Source of the DNA: Flammula alnicola
Taxonomy: Eukaryota > Basidiomycota > Agaricomycetes > Agaricales > Strophariaceae
DNA length: 64,000 nt
Assembly: GCA_015499995.1 (NCBI GenBank)
Contig: JADNRV010000004.1
Coordinates: 62,001-126,000, forward strand
Reading direction: 5' to 3'
The notes under the pieces are model-generated. The model did not search any database, was not told the DNA's origin, and was given only the letters and a program-made list of their open reading frames with translations. Made by a program: the position numbers and the translations under genes. This document shows, one piece after another, positions 1 to 12,353 of the stretch (the stretch's first letter is position 1; the number at the start of each line of letters is the position of its first letter).

Positions 1-1660
1 GTGCGTCAAGAAAGGTTTCCCAACCTATAAATGAAAACTGGCCGCGGTCCTTCCATTCAGACTCAGGTAACTTCTCGACAACGCGATTCCCAGGACGGTA
101 CTCAAGTTTCAAGAGCTTCTCTTGATCACTCTCCGATAGGTCATAACGAGTGCAGAATTCACTAAGAGGGACCTTCAGCCGTAGCGCGGCTTTTGGAGAT
201 ATAAGAACTGGAGGAGCGTTGGATATCAATGGAGAAGGTGGTTTCTGGTATGGGGGAAAGGCGTGGGGTGGATAACCGTAGGGCGCAGGATATCCATATG
301 GTGGCGGCGCATAAGGTGGCATCGCAAAGTGGTATGGATAAGTTGAGGGTTGATGCTGGGGTGGAGTACCAGGGACGTGGTGATAAGGTGGAGCTTGATT
401 TTCATCTTGGATGTGTTTCGATTTTGCGCTCTTCAGACGATGATCCATATCAAAATGTTTTGACATGGGTGGCTGCGAAATCGAAACGCCTGCACTCCCA
501 GTGGACTTTGAAGGTCATTAGAATAGAGGGAGATTGATAGATAAACAGACATACCATGGCGTTTGCCCAGATTTGAAGTCTTAGCTGCGTCAACTCCCAA
601 TAACTTCCTTTCTGCTCAAACATGCGCTTTCCTGGGTAGAGATCTGGAAAGTTATTGGTGGGATACTGCGCCTTCAGAATGCTGAGGTGATCCGCTGATT
701 GAGAACCAATAGCCGCCTATAACAGAAAATAAGAGAGGTGAAGAACAATTGATAGCTGATTACAACGTACAATTTGAGCCTTTGCTGATAGTTCCATCGT
801 TTCTCCAGTTGCGGATTCCTCGTAGTAATCAAATGGTGTTGCGATATCGTCTCCAGTATCCCAAGTCTGATGAAATCAATAAGTGTATATAGTGGGGTGT
901 AAAGCGTGAAGCACATACCGTGTCATCCTGAGCGGGAGGCGGCATATAAACGATGATCACACGATCCTTGTGACGCTCCTTCAACGATTCTTGAAGCGCC
1001 TCATATCCCACAGAGGTCACAACAGTCTTCGATCGTTAGCGGGTTTCTCGTACTTCCACTGAAGCCTTGCAACAGGTAAATGATCCGGGCGGCAGGGTAG
1101 ATTCTTTGCAAGAAGACTCTTGAAGGTGTCATAGGCGGCATCAGCATCAAGCCAAAAGGGACCTTTTTGAACAGGAGAAGGGTTAGGTCGAGCCATAGAT
1201 TTCAGTTTTCCTCCTCGTGAAGGGGGCGGGGCAGATGAAGGGCGCTCAACCTGAATATAGACGGCCACTCGGTCAAATTTGGGTTGCTTGCTAGATGAGT
1301 TGTCGTCATCAATGTCCTCGCCAGGTGTGAGAGAGCGCGCCTTCCGTTTTGAACCTGGATTTTCTCGCGCCTGTGCATCCTTGGATGCTCGTGCTTCTGC
1401 TCGCCTTTCCCGGACCTTCCTGTTTCTCTCGGCTTTCTTTTCAAGCTCCTTCTGAGAACCTGGTCCCCCATTGAAGAGCCTGCGCTCTAGAAAGTAGAAA
1501 TAAGATATCAGATTACACTCTTGGATTCATAAAAATACATACGGGCGGGTGTGAGCTTGGGGATGATGTCTTCTCGTATGATAACGTCAATGTGTTGATC
1601 AGCGAACGGATCATTCTCCACTTCAGCGATCTCTTCAGGAGTAAGCTCATAGTCGGACAT
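1..1660 (-). CDS. conserved hypothetical protein, 3' end beyond the window
   Basis: I do not recognise the family. The start at 1660 gives MSDYELTPEEIAEVENDPFA. An intron lies at about 1487-1542. The next exon encodes a basic, charged stretch (ELEKKAERNRKVRERRAEAR) and the segment PFWLDADAAYDTFKSLLAKN, continuing through VIIVYMPPPAQDD. Further exons near 840-760, 715-550 and 510-1 are joined by short introns; the acceptor at about 506 restores the frame. The last visible exon is rich in Pro and Tyr (PPYAPPPYGYPAPYGYPPHA) and then passes into a folded-looking part (LSESDQEKLLKLEYRPGNRV) that is still open at base 1. The exon pattern and consistent frame make it a real gene. No catalytic motif or signal peptide is visible. 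A nuclear or RNA-related role would be only a guess from the charged and Pro-rich regions. Confidence 0.7.
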
Positions 1661-2846
1661 CGTAAATGAGATGGTATAGGAAACGAAAAAGTATTTCCAC
1701 GATCCGGCGTGGTTTGGGTTTATGCAGAATGGTGAACGTGAAGGTCAAAGTTGATAACACGATACGACTTGTTTAGTTCCATTTTGGCCTGTCCGTAAAA
1801 GGAAATTGCACATTGCACACGGCACACGCGCACATTTCGAAAAAAACTCGCGTCTCATTATTTCTAGGAACCGCTGTAAGTAGTACGAAGTGGTTCCGGT
1901 GCATCAATGCAGCAAGGATGGCGACTTTAGTGTCGGACTAGGTGATGTTGGATAACACCTACATGGGTTCTATCGTTTGCGTAAAACCAAGAGGAAATTT
2001 AGAGGAAATCCGAATGGAGCTTCTTAGGAACTTCAGTAGACATTAACTGTTTTTTTTGGCGCGCGCTTTGACAAGATACGCACTCGAAGATGGTGACACA
2101 CGTTCCTGCTCCTCGAGGGGATGCGTGGTTCAACGATATCGATCATGGCGCCAACTTAGCCAAAGATGTGAACCCCGCGTCTCAGCCTTCTAATGGGTAC
2201 TAGGTGTCACTCACTCGGATACTGGTTATTTGGGATTATGAAAACACCGAAGCCAATTCGAGCGTTTATCTCAATTATCCAGGGTCCTGCAAAGGGAGCC
2301 TTTATAGCGCCGCAGCCAAGCGTCGAATTTGAGCGCCAAAGGTTGCGATTTTCGAGATCGATCACGATGATCGACACCGTCATTCCACGTGCCCGGGCCC
2401 AAAAATAGAATAGAATAGAACCCGCCGCCCGGCATTTGTATCTCTAATCTTTCTACTCTCATTTGCCAACGGCGTAAGGCCTTAATTTAAAGCGCTGTTA
2501 AATATCTAATGCATAGATTGTAGAAAAATAGAAAACTAAGGAGCTTTCTATTTTCCACGAAACTTTTGTGTTAATACTAAATTACTGAAATTGGACGACA
2601 CAAGTTCGACAATGAACTTGTCTGTACATCAGTCGGTTGAGTCAGCCAAAGTCTGACTGAACCTTGAAACAATATTATTAAGGACGAATATAAAAGCTCG
2701 GGGTAACACATTTTACCTGGGGTTTTGCGCAGTTTCAAGAATTTGAAGCGGGACAACACGCAACAGACACGAATAGGAGCTTGTTAGACCGAGTTGCCCA
2801 TGCCAAACAACGCTGGCGCAGATCTATTCGCAGCATAGTTATTCAC
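1661..2846. other. intergenic, no supported gene
   Basis: This is the 5' region of the leftmost gene and the outer flank of the MULE. Short open frames exist, for example 37 codons from about 2090 and 71 codons at 2193-2408. None has a recognisable domain, a coherent intron chain or a homologue in this window. I see nothing else in it. Confidence 0.5.
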
Positions 2847-2879
2847 TTTCCGCCTTGAACTTTAATATAAAAGGAAGGT
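2847..2879 (+). repeat. left inverted repeat of the MULE
   Basis: It matches the reverse complement of 6491-6523 at 32 of 33 positions. The mismatch is CTTTAATAT here against CCTTAATAT there. Similarity stops inward after GGAAGGT. Confidence 0.65.
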
Positions 2880-3665
2880 CCGGAATTCGGGAAATTTCTT
2901 CCCCGACTCCCGAATGCGCCTTTGTTTATTTGTCTTCCAAACTATTTATAACGAGGGCGGGGCGGCTCAAAGGACCGGCTTAGCTGTCGCCATGTCAGCG
3001 TCTAAGGTCGTACCGCGATTCCTACGGCGAGGATCGACGAGCACCAGTATGATACCAATCAAGTGTGTTTTGCGGTGAGTAACTGTATCCTTTTGGATAG
3101 AGTATTATTGCTCACTTGAAAGCCATACACGCCGTCATCCTTTGTTTCCCTTGCCAATGCGAATGCCCTGTATATGACATCTTGGCCAAAGTCAGAACAA
3201 CAGCCTCGACTACTTCACATTGACATTACAGCCCTCTGGTGCCAGTTGACTGGAATGCTGCATCGGAAGGCGAAGGGACAGGAGGTTAGCCGCAGGGTCA
3301 GGCACAATAGCAAGGATGAGGACTACGGAGGAGCCCTCTCTTCACATCCTCGCTGACGTACCAAGTGTATGCCTTCGCCTGAAGGCAATTGATTCGCCAG
3401 GAGAGCAATATGGGGATGAAGCCGCGGTAAGACTAGATCTCCTCCCACCTCTGATCTTCCTCGCCCATCTTTGATACTCCTCGCATCCTATCGCTACTGC
3501 TATCAGAGTCGAACATTGTTCCGTTCTCGAGATTACAACAATGACATTAAATTATATAGAGGTGTGGTATTGAATACATGCTTGGCATTTATAAAGTAAG
3601 AAATTCACGGCCGTACTAAAGCTACAAAGCGAAAACAGGTATACTCGAGTAAGTGATACAATAGA
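2880..3665. other. MULE interior without a clear gene
   Basis: This stretch lies between the left inverted repeat and the stop of the transposase gene. A short plus-strand reading frame starts at 2992 (MSASKVVPRFLRRGSTSTSM) and is followed by a good donor (GTGAGT) at about 3074. The plausible acceptor at about 3122 does not keep a long frame open: the 60-codon frame at 3174-3356 is in the wrong phase. It could be a decayed passenger gene or noise. Confidence 0.25.
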
Positions 3666-6330
3666 TCAATATAAGTGTGTTTTTGGTCGGTAATAGCCTG
3701 AACTTGAAGATGGGTGAGATGGAACAGGAGCCTGAGGGTGTCGACCAATCACTGGAAGAACTTGAAGTTGGGCCTGAGCGGGATTCTGATCAATTACAAT
3801 AGTATCGACCGGGCGCCATTCTGTTGTCACAGGCTTCGGAAGTGTCTTTGCTTTCTTACCGCTTGACTCTCCGGCACCGTAAGCTTGATCGCCTGCTCGT
3901 TTCGGGCGCGTCTTTTTACTTGGCATCATTGCTGCTTGCGTTTCAGGCCAGCTGTTTAGTCGTGGTGAGAGCTTTTGCTTCTTTGGAAGCAAACTTGGAG
4001 TTGTCGACTCAAGTGACAGCTCATGATCAAGCCAGGCGTCGAGCCGCTTTGCTTGCTCCAGAGTACCCTGTAACCGGAACCGGACCATGAAGCGTTCGAA
4101 TTTCTCAGCTACACCACGTAACACGGTAGATGCCCCAGATGTGTCCGATTTAGAATCCCCAGTAGCGATGATAGAAACTTCGGTACCAGTGATAGATGCG
4201 CAAAGTCCGAGACCGAAATTCTGTTCATCCGAGTCCGAGATCGTAGAGATCGCAATGCCAGTTGAAAGAATGTCGAGTTGCTGCGACGAAGCGAGATCAG
4301 AAGAAGGAAAGAGGGCCTGAACGGCATGCAGGTGTTTACAGAACTGTATGACAGGATAGTCGGGACAGGTGCACATATATGCAAGGATGTCGACCTCATA
4401 CTGATGGTTAGGCCGAGATGCTGACTTGACCAGGTAGGTAACACTTGAGTCGGCATGATTGCGGTCTTGACATTCAATATCGTCCGCCTTGATGGTTTGG
4501 CTGTTGCGAATAATGTCGAGGCGCTTCTTGGTTTCCAGATTCTCGCCTTCAAAACCGAACTTTTGGCGCCGTTCCTTGAGCGAGTAATACGGAAGCACTA
4601 GATCCATGAGAATGTGTATCAAATGGTCGAGGCGACGATTTCGTCGACCCTCGAGGAATTTCCCTTTCAAAACGTGGTGCCAACTTTACATAAAAGAATC
4701 AATGTCAGAGTTAAATAAAAGTTTATTTCGAATGTAATATTACTCACGCTTCAATGAGCATGTTCGTGTCGCTGAGCAGGTAGATCCCTCGATTCCTGCG
4801 GTACACTGCCGACCACATCAGTAGAAACTGCTGAGGTAGCCAATACTTGACAAAATAATCCCAGAAAGGCGGCGGAGACAAGTCCTTGATTTCTGCTAGT
4901 GCAGTCTCCAGAGCGATAGGATCCTCGAGCCGTATCAACGCTTTCAGCTTTTCCCAGAGGAGCTCATTTTGCGAAATTACGAAATGCTGTTGCCATGCAT
5001 GAAGAACATGCCACCAGCACAGCCAGATTTCAGACTCCGGGTAGCGCAGGATGATACCGTTAATTTGAGCGAGATCGCGGTCAGACATGAACCTCCAGGG
5101 AATAGTAAATGGATTGGTTTTCCGAAGAAGCCCGAGGAAGTAGGAAATCATTTCCTCTGTCCCGTACGACGCTATCATCCAGGCAACAGGCAAGCCTAAA
5201 GGTTTCGTCAATATTTTGACACCAAATCATGAATATTGTTACATACCGTGACCCCAGTGATCTCGCACAATGATAGTTGTTAACGTCATATTCTTGTACA
5301 TTGTCGTATTATGAGTCCCATCAACAAACACGATACCCTTGTTCCCATATAGATGAAATTGGCCCCGCTGAAAAGGTGTCTGAATCATGAGTGCGAACGC
5401 GTCCTCTGCTAACCTGGATTCTGGAGGAACCGGACAAGCACAAGATTTGAATCCGAGAAGACTATCCGCGGCGCGTAGTCGCTCGGCCCACAAGAAAACT
5501 GACTTTCCATCATCACGCTCAAGGCGAACATCTTCAGCTTCAATCGCCTTCTCAATACGACGAACGTCGGCCAATGTGATGAAGTCATTGCGATGCGGCG
5601 TTAACGTTAAACTTGCCTGAGCTTCTGAGAGCGGCGGCGGCTTTTCGCATAGGCTATGTGCCAGGTCAAGCTGTAATTTGATTAAGTTTGAGTCAAGACA
5701 ATGATTCACATAACTTAGTAAGATACTTACAATGTGATCACTTTTTACTTTCATCCGTACCATCCCGGCGATCCAATCACGCGTTGTGTCCGAAATGCGC
5801 GTGAACCGAAGGTTGTCGACTCCAGTAGGGTGGTTGTGGTTTGCATTGTATTTGCCGAGAATGACAGACGTGTCGTGGTATTTCTTTACTTTAAGCGAGC
5901 AAGGACAATCTGTAACCTTCGTAGGAACCTTCCGTGACCATTCGGGATGCTTCTTTTCGTAGTTCTTCTTGCCTCCAGTTCCATAGCGAGCACAGACGTA
6001 AACAGTTCGCTCCAAATAGCGCTCAGCCCCAGTTGTCGAGGAGACCCGTCGAAGCTCAATTGAATTCGAAGCCTGTTCCTGAGCCAGAAAAGAAAGAAAC
6101 TCCTCCCAGGAACGCCAAGACATGTCATATCGCCCAGACTCAGAATCGTACTGGTAATCACCATAGAGCTTTTGAATGCCACCAGCCGCAGATTTAGGTG
6201 ATGATTCCGGCTGAGCGAGGTCCCAGAAAAGGGTTGAAGATGCATTATCAAGAGTACAGTCGCCAGGGGTTTGCCTCGGAATGTCCAGTTTGAACTTTGA
6301 AAAGGAAGACATTCCAATGATTTTTGCCAA
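3666..6330 (-). CDS. MULE transposase with SWIM zinc finger
   Basis: The product is a transposase-like protein of about 800 residues. Exon 1 (6330-5239) starts MAKIIGMSSF (or at 6312, MSSFSK) and contains an internal in-frame intron at about 5669-5731. Splicing at about 5239-5212 gives WGHG-LPVAW, and at about 4750-4693 gives LIEA-WHHVLKGKF. The MULE catalytic acids are visible in order: first Asp in VFVDGTHNTT, second Asp in FMSDRDLAQ, and Glu in NMLIEAWHHVLK. The C-terminal part holds a SWIM motif, CTCPDYPVIQFCKH (CxC-x8-CxH). It then becomes a basic, low-complexity tail with KKTRPKRA and SGKKAKT, probably nuclear targeting. No stop or frameshift is seen, so it may be active or domesticated. 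Inverted repeats on both sides favour a transposon. Confidence 0.85.
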
Positions 6331-6490
6331 CGGCGGTGGCCAGCATCTGCCGTGGTCAAGAAATCACGAACGCGAAGAAGTGGTACAGAGCCAGCATCCA
6401 CGGCACATCCAGATGCGTCCTTCCAACGATCGCGCCGTGTTTTCCAAACAGAACTGAGAAGCAGGCCAGAGGGCGGGAGTTATTCTTAGC

Positions 6491-6523
6491 ACCTTCCTTT
6501 TATATTAAGGTTCAAGGCGGAAA
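6491..6523 (-). repeat. right inverted repeat of the MULE
   Basis: It is the reverse complement of 2847-2879 with one mismatch and lies about 160 bp upstream of the transposase start. Confidence 0.65.
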
Positions 6524-6954
6524 CTCAAAAGTGTCGCAGCGTTGATGTTTCTCCATCTTCATGTCTGGACTCTATATACTCACAGAATCCTCATAGAAGA
6601 GGATTCTTCCGACAAATACAAGAAACTAAAGGCCATTTTCTGGCCTGTGTTACCACAAGCTCTTCATCCAGAGACCGTGCCAAATCGTGAGTAACGTTTA
6701 TTTTCAGTGTGGTAATGGTTGCTACGTGTTTTTCGAACTGGAATTGATTCTCTCCTATTTCAACACATTTAGGCATCGAGGTGGGCACAATACACGGCTG
6801 TGGGAGCCCGAACCGCTGTCTATCTCTCCCGACAATTGCATCATTCGGATCTGGGGCATCCCGAACGTGGTGACAGGACCGTTGGTTTGGTTTACACGCT
6901 ATTAGGGCTCTGTTCTTTGTTCCTAGGATCTTCTCCACTTCTTGGCCTTTCAAA
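6524..6954. other. intergenic region 5' of the Rgp1 gene
   Basis: There are short open frames on both strands but no coherent exon chain. It probably holds the promoter of the plus-strand gene starting at 6955. No specific regulatory motif could be supported. Confidence 0.5.
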
Positions 6955-9900
6955 ATGCCTGGATTGACCGTAGGAGACACCGACTCTCCTGTTCGCGTCG
7001 TCGTGACGCCTTCACAGTCTTCTTACTTTGCAGGCGAACCATTCTCCGTAACAATCACATTTACGAACACACGAACACAAGAGGCGGGCCCTTCGAAAGC
7101 AGTCTCCTATTCTCACAAACGCGGTGCACACTCAATCAGCTCAGCGCCGCTTGCCCGACCACCCACATCACCCGGCACGCCACGTAGCGGTGTTACGCAA
7201 GTCCAAGCTCGGACGAAGGGCGTTGATGAATTACCCCGTAGGAAAGGTTTCATAGGGAAAACAAAACCTATACCATTACTGCCACAAGGCTCCGAGCAAT
7301 TGCCAGAATTGATCGAGCAACGGAGGAAACGACAGTTGGCACCTAAAGCACTGTCTGTGTCGATTTCGCCATTCGAGTTGGAGAACACGTTCGCAGAAGG
7401 CGCCACTGCGTTGTCTGCTCCATATTCGCAGCATTCTTTCCATCAAGATTCACGGAGTAAGTCATCTTTTTTTTTTGTAATATTTTCACAATCCTCATGA
7501 TCTTGTCTTGCAGCGCCAACGACCCCACATATTCCCTCTCCTCTATCGCGTACGGATTCGCTCTCTTTGGCTTCAGACCATCCCCACGCTCGGAAACAGT
7601 CCGTTCTCGACGGCCAATTCTCGCTTGACATTTTGTCTCCTACCACTTCCGTCCCACCATCTCCATACACACCCAATTCCTCTACTTCCACGTTCTCGTT
7701 GGCTCTAGACCCAATTGCAGAAGCAGCCCAATCACCTTACCCATCTACCCCAGCTATTGGGTCACCGACCATCGAGCCGGTTTCTTTCCCACCTCATACT
7801 CCCACCATCACCGCCACCACTAATCCATCGTCCAGTAATAATACTGTGTATGCATACCCACCTCCGCGGAATCTTCATGCCAACCATCGACCGCCACCCA
7901 TAGGGCTAGGTCAACCTTCCAATGCCCCTCGTGGCTATCCACAGAATCAACCTCGCACGGCTTTTGCGTCGACCTTCCCACCGAGCAACACAGAGTTGAT
8001 CTTATATTCGTATGCCCAGCTTACCGGAACAGTGTTGGTCACTCCAGTTCCCGGTGCCCTTCCTACGCCTGAGCAGGCTCGGACACTCAATGCCCTGCGA
8101 TCGGCCCTGCTCAATCGGTCAGTTCTCGGTGGGGGCAGTATGGATATCACGTCGACGCTAAACCCGCCGACGTCGCCTAAGCCACGGCATCGGCAGACGC
8201 ATAGTCGGTCGTCGTCGTTTTCGGCTGGCCTTCTTTCCATACTTTCCCCGACGTCGTTAGTGTCGTCGATGTCGAGTTCGAGTCCGACGCCGAATTCTGC
8301 TTCCTTGCGGACTGGATCATCATCATCGCGATGGCGCTCGTCGTCATCCTCCTTTACACCGACATCTACCCCTACTTCGGGAAGATTTCCGAACAGCAGT
8401 AGCAGTCCGAGTGTTCTGGGGTTTGGAAATGCGCCGCCTGGAGAGGTCGACCCTGACGAGCCGCTGCCGACGTTTGAGATTCAGCCGGCGATGTTAGCCG
8501 TAGACCTTACACTTGCGCCCGGAGAATCGCGGAGTTGTGCGTTTGTCGTTTACCCTGACATTGCAGAATGTGTCTAACCTGTTGTATCTTCGTCGTCAGA
8601 CACGTACACCATCAAACTTCCGGATAACCTACCGCCTACGTTCAAGGGCAAATCGCTGAAATTTTCATATGAGCTCGTGGTTGGTACATGCCGTGCGGGC
8701 CCTACAGGCGGAGGCGGAGGTGTCAGTGCGAATAGCATCAGTCGGGTGATGAAAGTGCCAATACGTGTGTATAACCATGTGTCTGGTGCGCACACCGTCC
8801 TTTCTCAGCTTGTTTGGGACGCAATGCTGAAAGACGTTCAAATGGATGATAGTGGGTCGTTCACTGAAACCGTATGACCTCCTGTGGCCTGTCAGTAGAA
8901 GGCAGGACGTAGGCATGCCTGGTACGGAGGCGAAGGTCGTAGAAGATACCAAGGACGCACAAAAGGGCATGCTATCTCTAGCCTCATTGCCTTCTTGTAT
9001 GCCTTTACCCCTTATTGTTCATGTCTATGGCTTTCGCTAATAACGTCTTTACCTAGCCTTATCATCACCAGCATTACCTTCCGCAAACACGTTGGAGTCC
9101 ATCCGCGACTATGCTCGATCACTTTTGGCTTCCTTTCCTGATCCTGTGCAAAATGAGGGAGAAACTCAATCTTCGGAGGGGGGTGATTCACTACTGTCTC
9201 CTCCTGAAGGCTCCAGTAATGGAAAGGGTGAGGCGCAGAACGGAGCAGGACACAACGGGGTCGGGAATGGGAGTGTAGCCGACCACGCAAATGGGAAGCA
9301 GCGATATTCACTTAAAGCGGAAGAGTTGCTGCGGCTGGAGAGCGAGAGAGAGAAGGTGGAAGAAGGAGGGCTAACGGGGTGTCGCGAAGCTGTCGAGATT
9401 TTGACTAGGAATCCGAAGAAAGGTGCGTTTTTTTTTGGGGGGGTTGGGTTCTCGTTTTATTCTTGCGTAGTTAAGCTAATAATGTCGGTGTTTTTTAGCG
9501 TCGTATGATGTCAACAAGGATGGAGTGAAAGTTGCTGTCCTCACTTTTACAAAGTCGGCGTATCGTCTTGGAGAGACGGTTTCTGGGATTATCGAGCTGA
9601 ACGAGCGGACGAGCAGAGCACGGGTTTTGAAGGTTCGTTGTGTCTCAAATCAATTAAAAGCCCTTAATAATGGATACTTTTCTACCGGCACAGCTCTCAG
9701 CTATCCTAGAATCTCATGAAACCCTTCCTTCATCTGTATCTCCAATTTCTAGTGCAAGGCATCTTCGCCGATCGCATGCGGAGTATCATTCTTCGTTCAC
9801 GTTGAACACCCTTCGGACGACGTTCTCCCTTGACATTCCATCTGATGCCAGCCCGGCATTCCAAATCCGCGTCGGCACTCCTCCTAACCCTCCTCATTCC

Positions 9901-10461
9901 GCTAACAATGGCAACAACCTTTCTCCGCCCGCTCCAACGCCAGGCGGGTTGGAGTGGAAAGTGCGCCTGTGCTTGCTCGTGGGCATTGCTGCGGAGACAT
10001 CCGTCCAGGGCGTCCAGGGCGTGCGATTCAAGAGCCTCGTCAGGGACGGCCCACGAGGCGAATGGGGCTCTTCATGGCGGGCAACGCCGAGCAACGCGCC
10101 CATGGAGAAGCCCAATGTCAAGGCGGAGGCGGCGAGACAACAGCAACAATCATCACTGTCCTCGCCGCGGACTTGGTCGCGTTTCCTCGTGTCATCCATC
10201 CTGTACGGCAACTTGGGTGAGGGCACAGAGAGGGAGTATCATGATGGGGATATTATGGAGGATGAGGATGGGGATGGGGAGGGCGGATACGATGGCATAA
10301 TCCCAGATCTTGCAGGTGGCGTTGGGACTGGGGTGGACTATGCGGGTGGCGAGGAGGGTTGGAGGGATGTGAAGTTGGAGACGGTGGAGTGCGAGGTGCC
10401 AGTGAAGGTTTTTCCTGGGAACACTGCATTTAAGGCACTGGATGTGGTCTTTGATGTTTGA
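6955..10461 (+). CDS. RGP1: Rgp1-family protein (Ric1-Rgp1 Golgi exchange factor subunit)
   Basis: In yeast, Rgp1 pairs with Ric1 to activate the Golgi Rab Ypt6 (Rab6). The start is MPGLTVGDTD at 6955, with an arrestin-like first strand (VRVVVTPSQSSYFAGEPFSV). A long Ser/Pro-rich low-complexity linker follows. The family core comes next: LILYSYAQLTGTVLV, then FEIQPAMLAVDLTLAPGESRS spliced (intron about 8537-8600) to YTIKLPDNLPPTFKGKSLKF and SYELVVGTCRAG. An intron at about 8787-8850 gives VYNHVS-VGRSLKPYDLLWPV. Later introns near 8998-9057, 9422-9499 and 9633-9692 keep the frame open to AFKALDVVFDV and the stop at 10461. Two acidic or Gly-rich insertions (DGDIMEDEDGDGEGG) lengthen the C-terminal lobe. 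All joins use GT-AG borders. The family is inferred from the core motifs. Confidence 0.8.
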
Positions 10462-11090
10462 GGGTCTTGTATGTTACGTGGATGGATGGATATTTCGGGA
10501 TTTGGTTCTATGTCTTTTTTCTCTTCTCTATTCTTCACAATCATAGTACATTCAGCTAGAAATGGATATGCGCACTGTATAACCTTCCACCTTCCATCAC
10601 TATTCGGTGAGATCATAAAGTCTAGCGAAATCTCAGCTCTTTCGAAACTTTCCAATACTTATGTGTATGTCTTTCTCTGTGCCATTTCTAGTGTCGCCGG
10701 ATGCAAGGTTTATTGCCATCGCTGTTGAGATGTTGTCTATCAACAACTCGTAGTCTGTTTGTCTGGAACACCCATATAATCGATATTTGAGTCAGCGAAA
10801 TAGACCCAAGGTTGATATGAGGTGAGCGCTTGAATTTGACCCTTTGCGCGCTTGGCTGACAATTGGCCGACAATTTCGGGATCACTGGCCACAATTGAAT
10901 CGGCCACCTTGTGTCTTCATTCCTTCACTCGGAAATTTTGCCCCATCTTCCTGGCAACATTTCTTCCTAGTAATGGTGCGCTGAACTTCTAAAGTCACCA
11001 TCTCGTATATAAAGTTCGTGTTTTTCTTCTTTGCAGCCTCCAAAAAGTCAGCCAAGAAATCGAACCAAGCCAATTTTAATGCTGGAAACC
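10462..11090. other. 3' flank of the Rgp1 gene, no gene seen
   Basis: Short, T-rich open frames are present (for example 85 codons at 10471-10728) with no recognisable content. This is probably 3' UTR and spacer. Confidence 0.45.
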
Positions 11091-12195
11091 GCACTTACCC
11101 CAGTGAGGGAAGGTCTTATTACGAGTCACTTTCGACGATATACCCACAGAACTTTTGGCGTCGATGTTCAAGCTTGCTCAGGACTCCTCGCTGACCCATT
11201 GTCACCCCAAGGCGCATGGCATCACCTGGCAGCGTGTATCGACATCCGAAGACGCGCATACAGACTCGTATGAAAAATAGTCATTGCGCTGGGGCGGAGT
11301 CCTCGCCACAAAGGGCGAGGCCATTTATATCTCTTTCCCCTTGTTCCCTGTGGCATCTGTCTGTCCGCGATGGCGAGACATCGTGCATACAATGCCAGAA
11401 TACTGGTTCCGTTTGGTCGTTTCCATCGACTAGAACGCTACTCCACTTTCGCAGATCCGGAACATATCAAGAACTCATAGCGTGTTCCCTTGGACGTCCT
11501 TGTAACAGACGGCATTTCGATCACGACGACGATGATGAAAACGGCTCTGATGGTTCTGGTTCTCACTCGGACTCCCAGTCTGCGGGGGAATTAGACAAGA
11601 GAAGTCTCGAGCAAGGGCGGTCATGGTCGTTCTGGCTCCTCTGGTTCCAGGTGTATATCTTTCGTATTCCGCGCGAAATATAGCTCTTCCCTGCCGTACA
11701 TATCCCAGGACTTCCGTGGCGATGCCAAACAACTTCGCATTCTCAAGATAAAGTGCCGTGTCGGTCTATAACTCTCAAATGGCCTTTGTCCCTGAGATAC
11801 CCGCGGAGCAAGAGTTCAAGTTTCCGCTGTTGATGCAACGTTGATGACTTTGATGGCTCCACGTTCATAGACGCGTGTAATGTCCCGGCTCGGGAAAGCC
11901 AGCTGCGAGGACTCAGTCTCGATTCACTCTTGATCTCCAATATCGTCCAAGAGCCGGAAGACAGCGACAAGACGCGATTCATGTTTTGGGCTCACTATGT
12001 AGAAACCTCTCCGGAATAGGCTTCACCCGGCACCTCATTCTTGATTACGTCGACGTAGCTTTCGAGTGGCAGGGTAGCTTCGAGGAAGGCGCCCACCCAA
12101 TTGCGATGGACAACCTTACAGTCACAAACAACAATCCTCGTTCAAGCTCAAGTTCTGCCAGTGAATCTGACGACGACAAAATTAATTGGCAATGA
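11091..12195 (+). pseudogene. degenerate F-box protein pseudogene
   Basis: Reading across frames, a typical agaricomycete F-box protein can be recognised. The F-box helix DDIPTELLASMFKLAQDSS lies at about 11132-11190. The second half, PVASVCPRWRDIVHTMPEYW (about 11350-11410), is in another frame and soon reaches a stop after RLVVSID. Later pieces look like the leucine-rich part, for example GLSLDSLLISNIVQEPEDSD near 11908 and FEWQGSFEEGAHPIA near 12060. Several stops and frame changes separate these blocks. They are not explained by introns I could place, so I call it a pseudogene. The intact F-box-like gene at 12354 lies immediately downstream but is not obviously a recent copy. Confidence 0.5.
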
Positions 12196-12353
12196 CGCGT
12201 TCAGGGTGGACAAATTGAATGGTAACGTGACCGCGAGACGGAATAGCTGCCGTTCTCTTTCTCAATTCTCAATTTTCTGCCACGCTCAACTTCTACACTG
12301 TACAGCAGTGTACAGCTGGGATTCGCTCGAGACAACATCCCAAGTAAACCACA

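Larger units (their letters stand above)
2847..6523 (-). mobile_element. Mutator-like element (MULE) bounded by inverted repeats
   Basis: A 33-bp inverted repeat with one mismatch lies at 2847-2879 and 6491-6523 (outer ends TTTCCGCCTTGAAC...). Between them is a single multi-exon gene for a MULE-type transposase with a SWIM zinc finger (3666-6330). The arrangement of inverted repeats around a transposase is what is expected of an autonomous DNA transposon of about 3.7 kb. I could not identify a convincing 8-10 bp target duplication directly outside the repeats. The shared word CAACGCTG a little further out on both sides (near 2808 and 6540) may mean the true termini lie farther out. The boundaries are therefore provisional. 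Confidence 0.6.

Noticed and set aside
3824..4320. Plus-strand open frames of 77-88 codons inside the MULE transposase
   Set aside because: They are shadows of the minus-strand coding exon; only the minus strand gives the SWIM and MULE motifs.
9830..10300. Alternative plus-strand frame of 156 codons in the last Rgp1 exon
   Set aside because: It lacks motifs and conflicts with the spliced Rgp1 frame, which continues to a natural end at 10461.
11743..11982. Minus-strand 79-codon frame
   Set aside because: It overlaps the plus-strand F-box pseudogene remnants and has no independent support.
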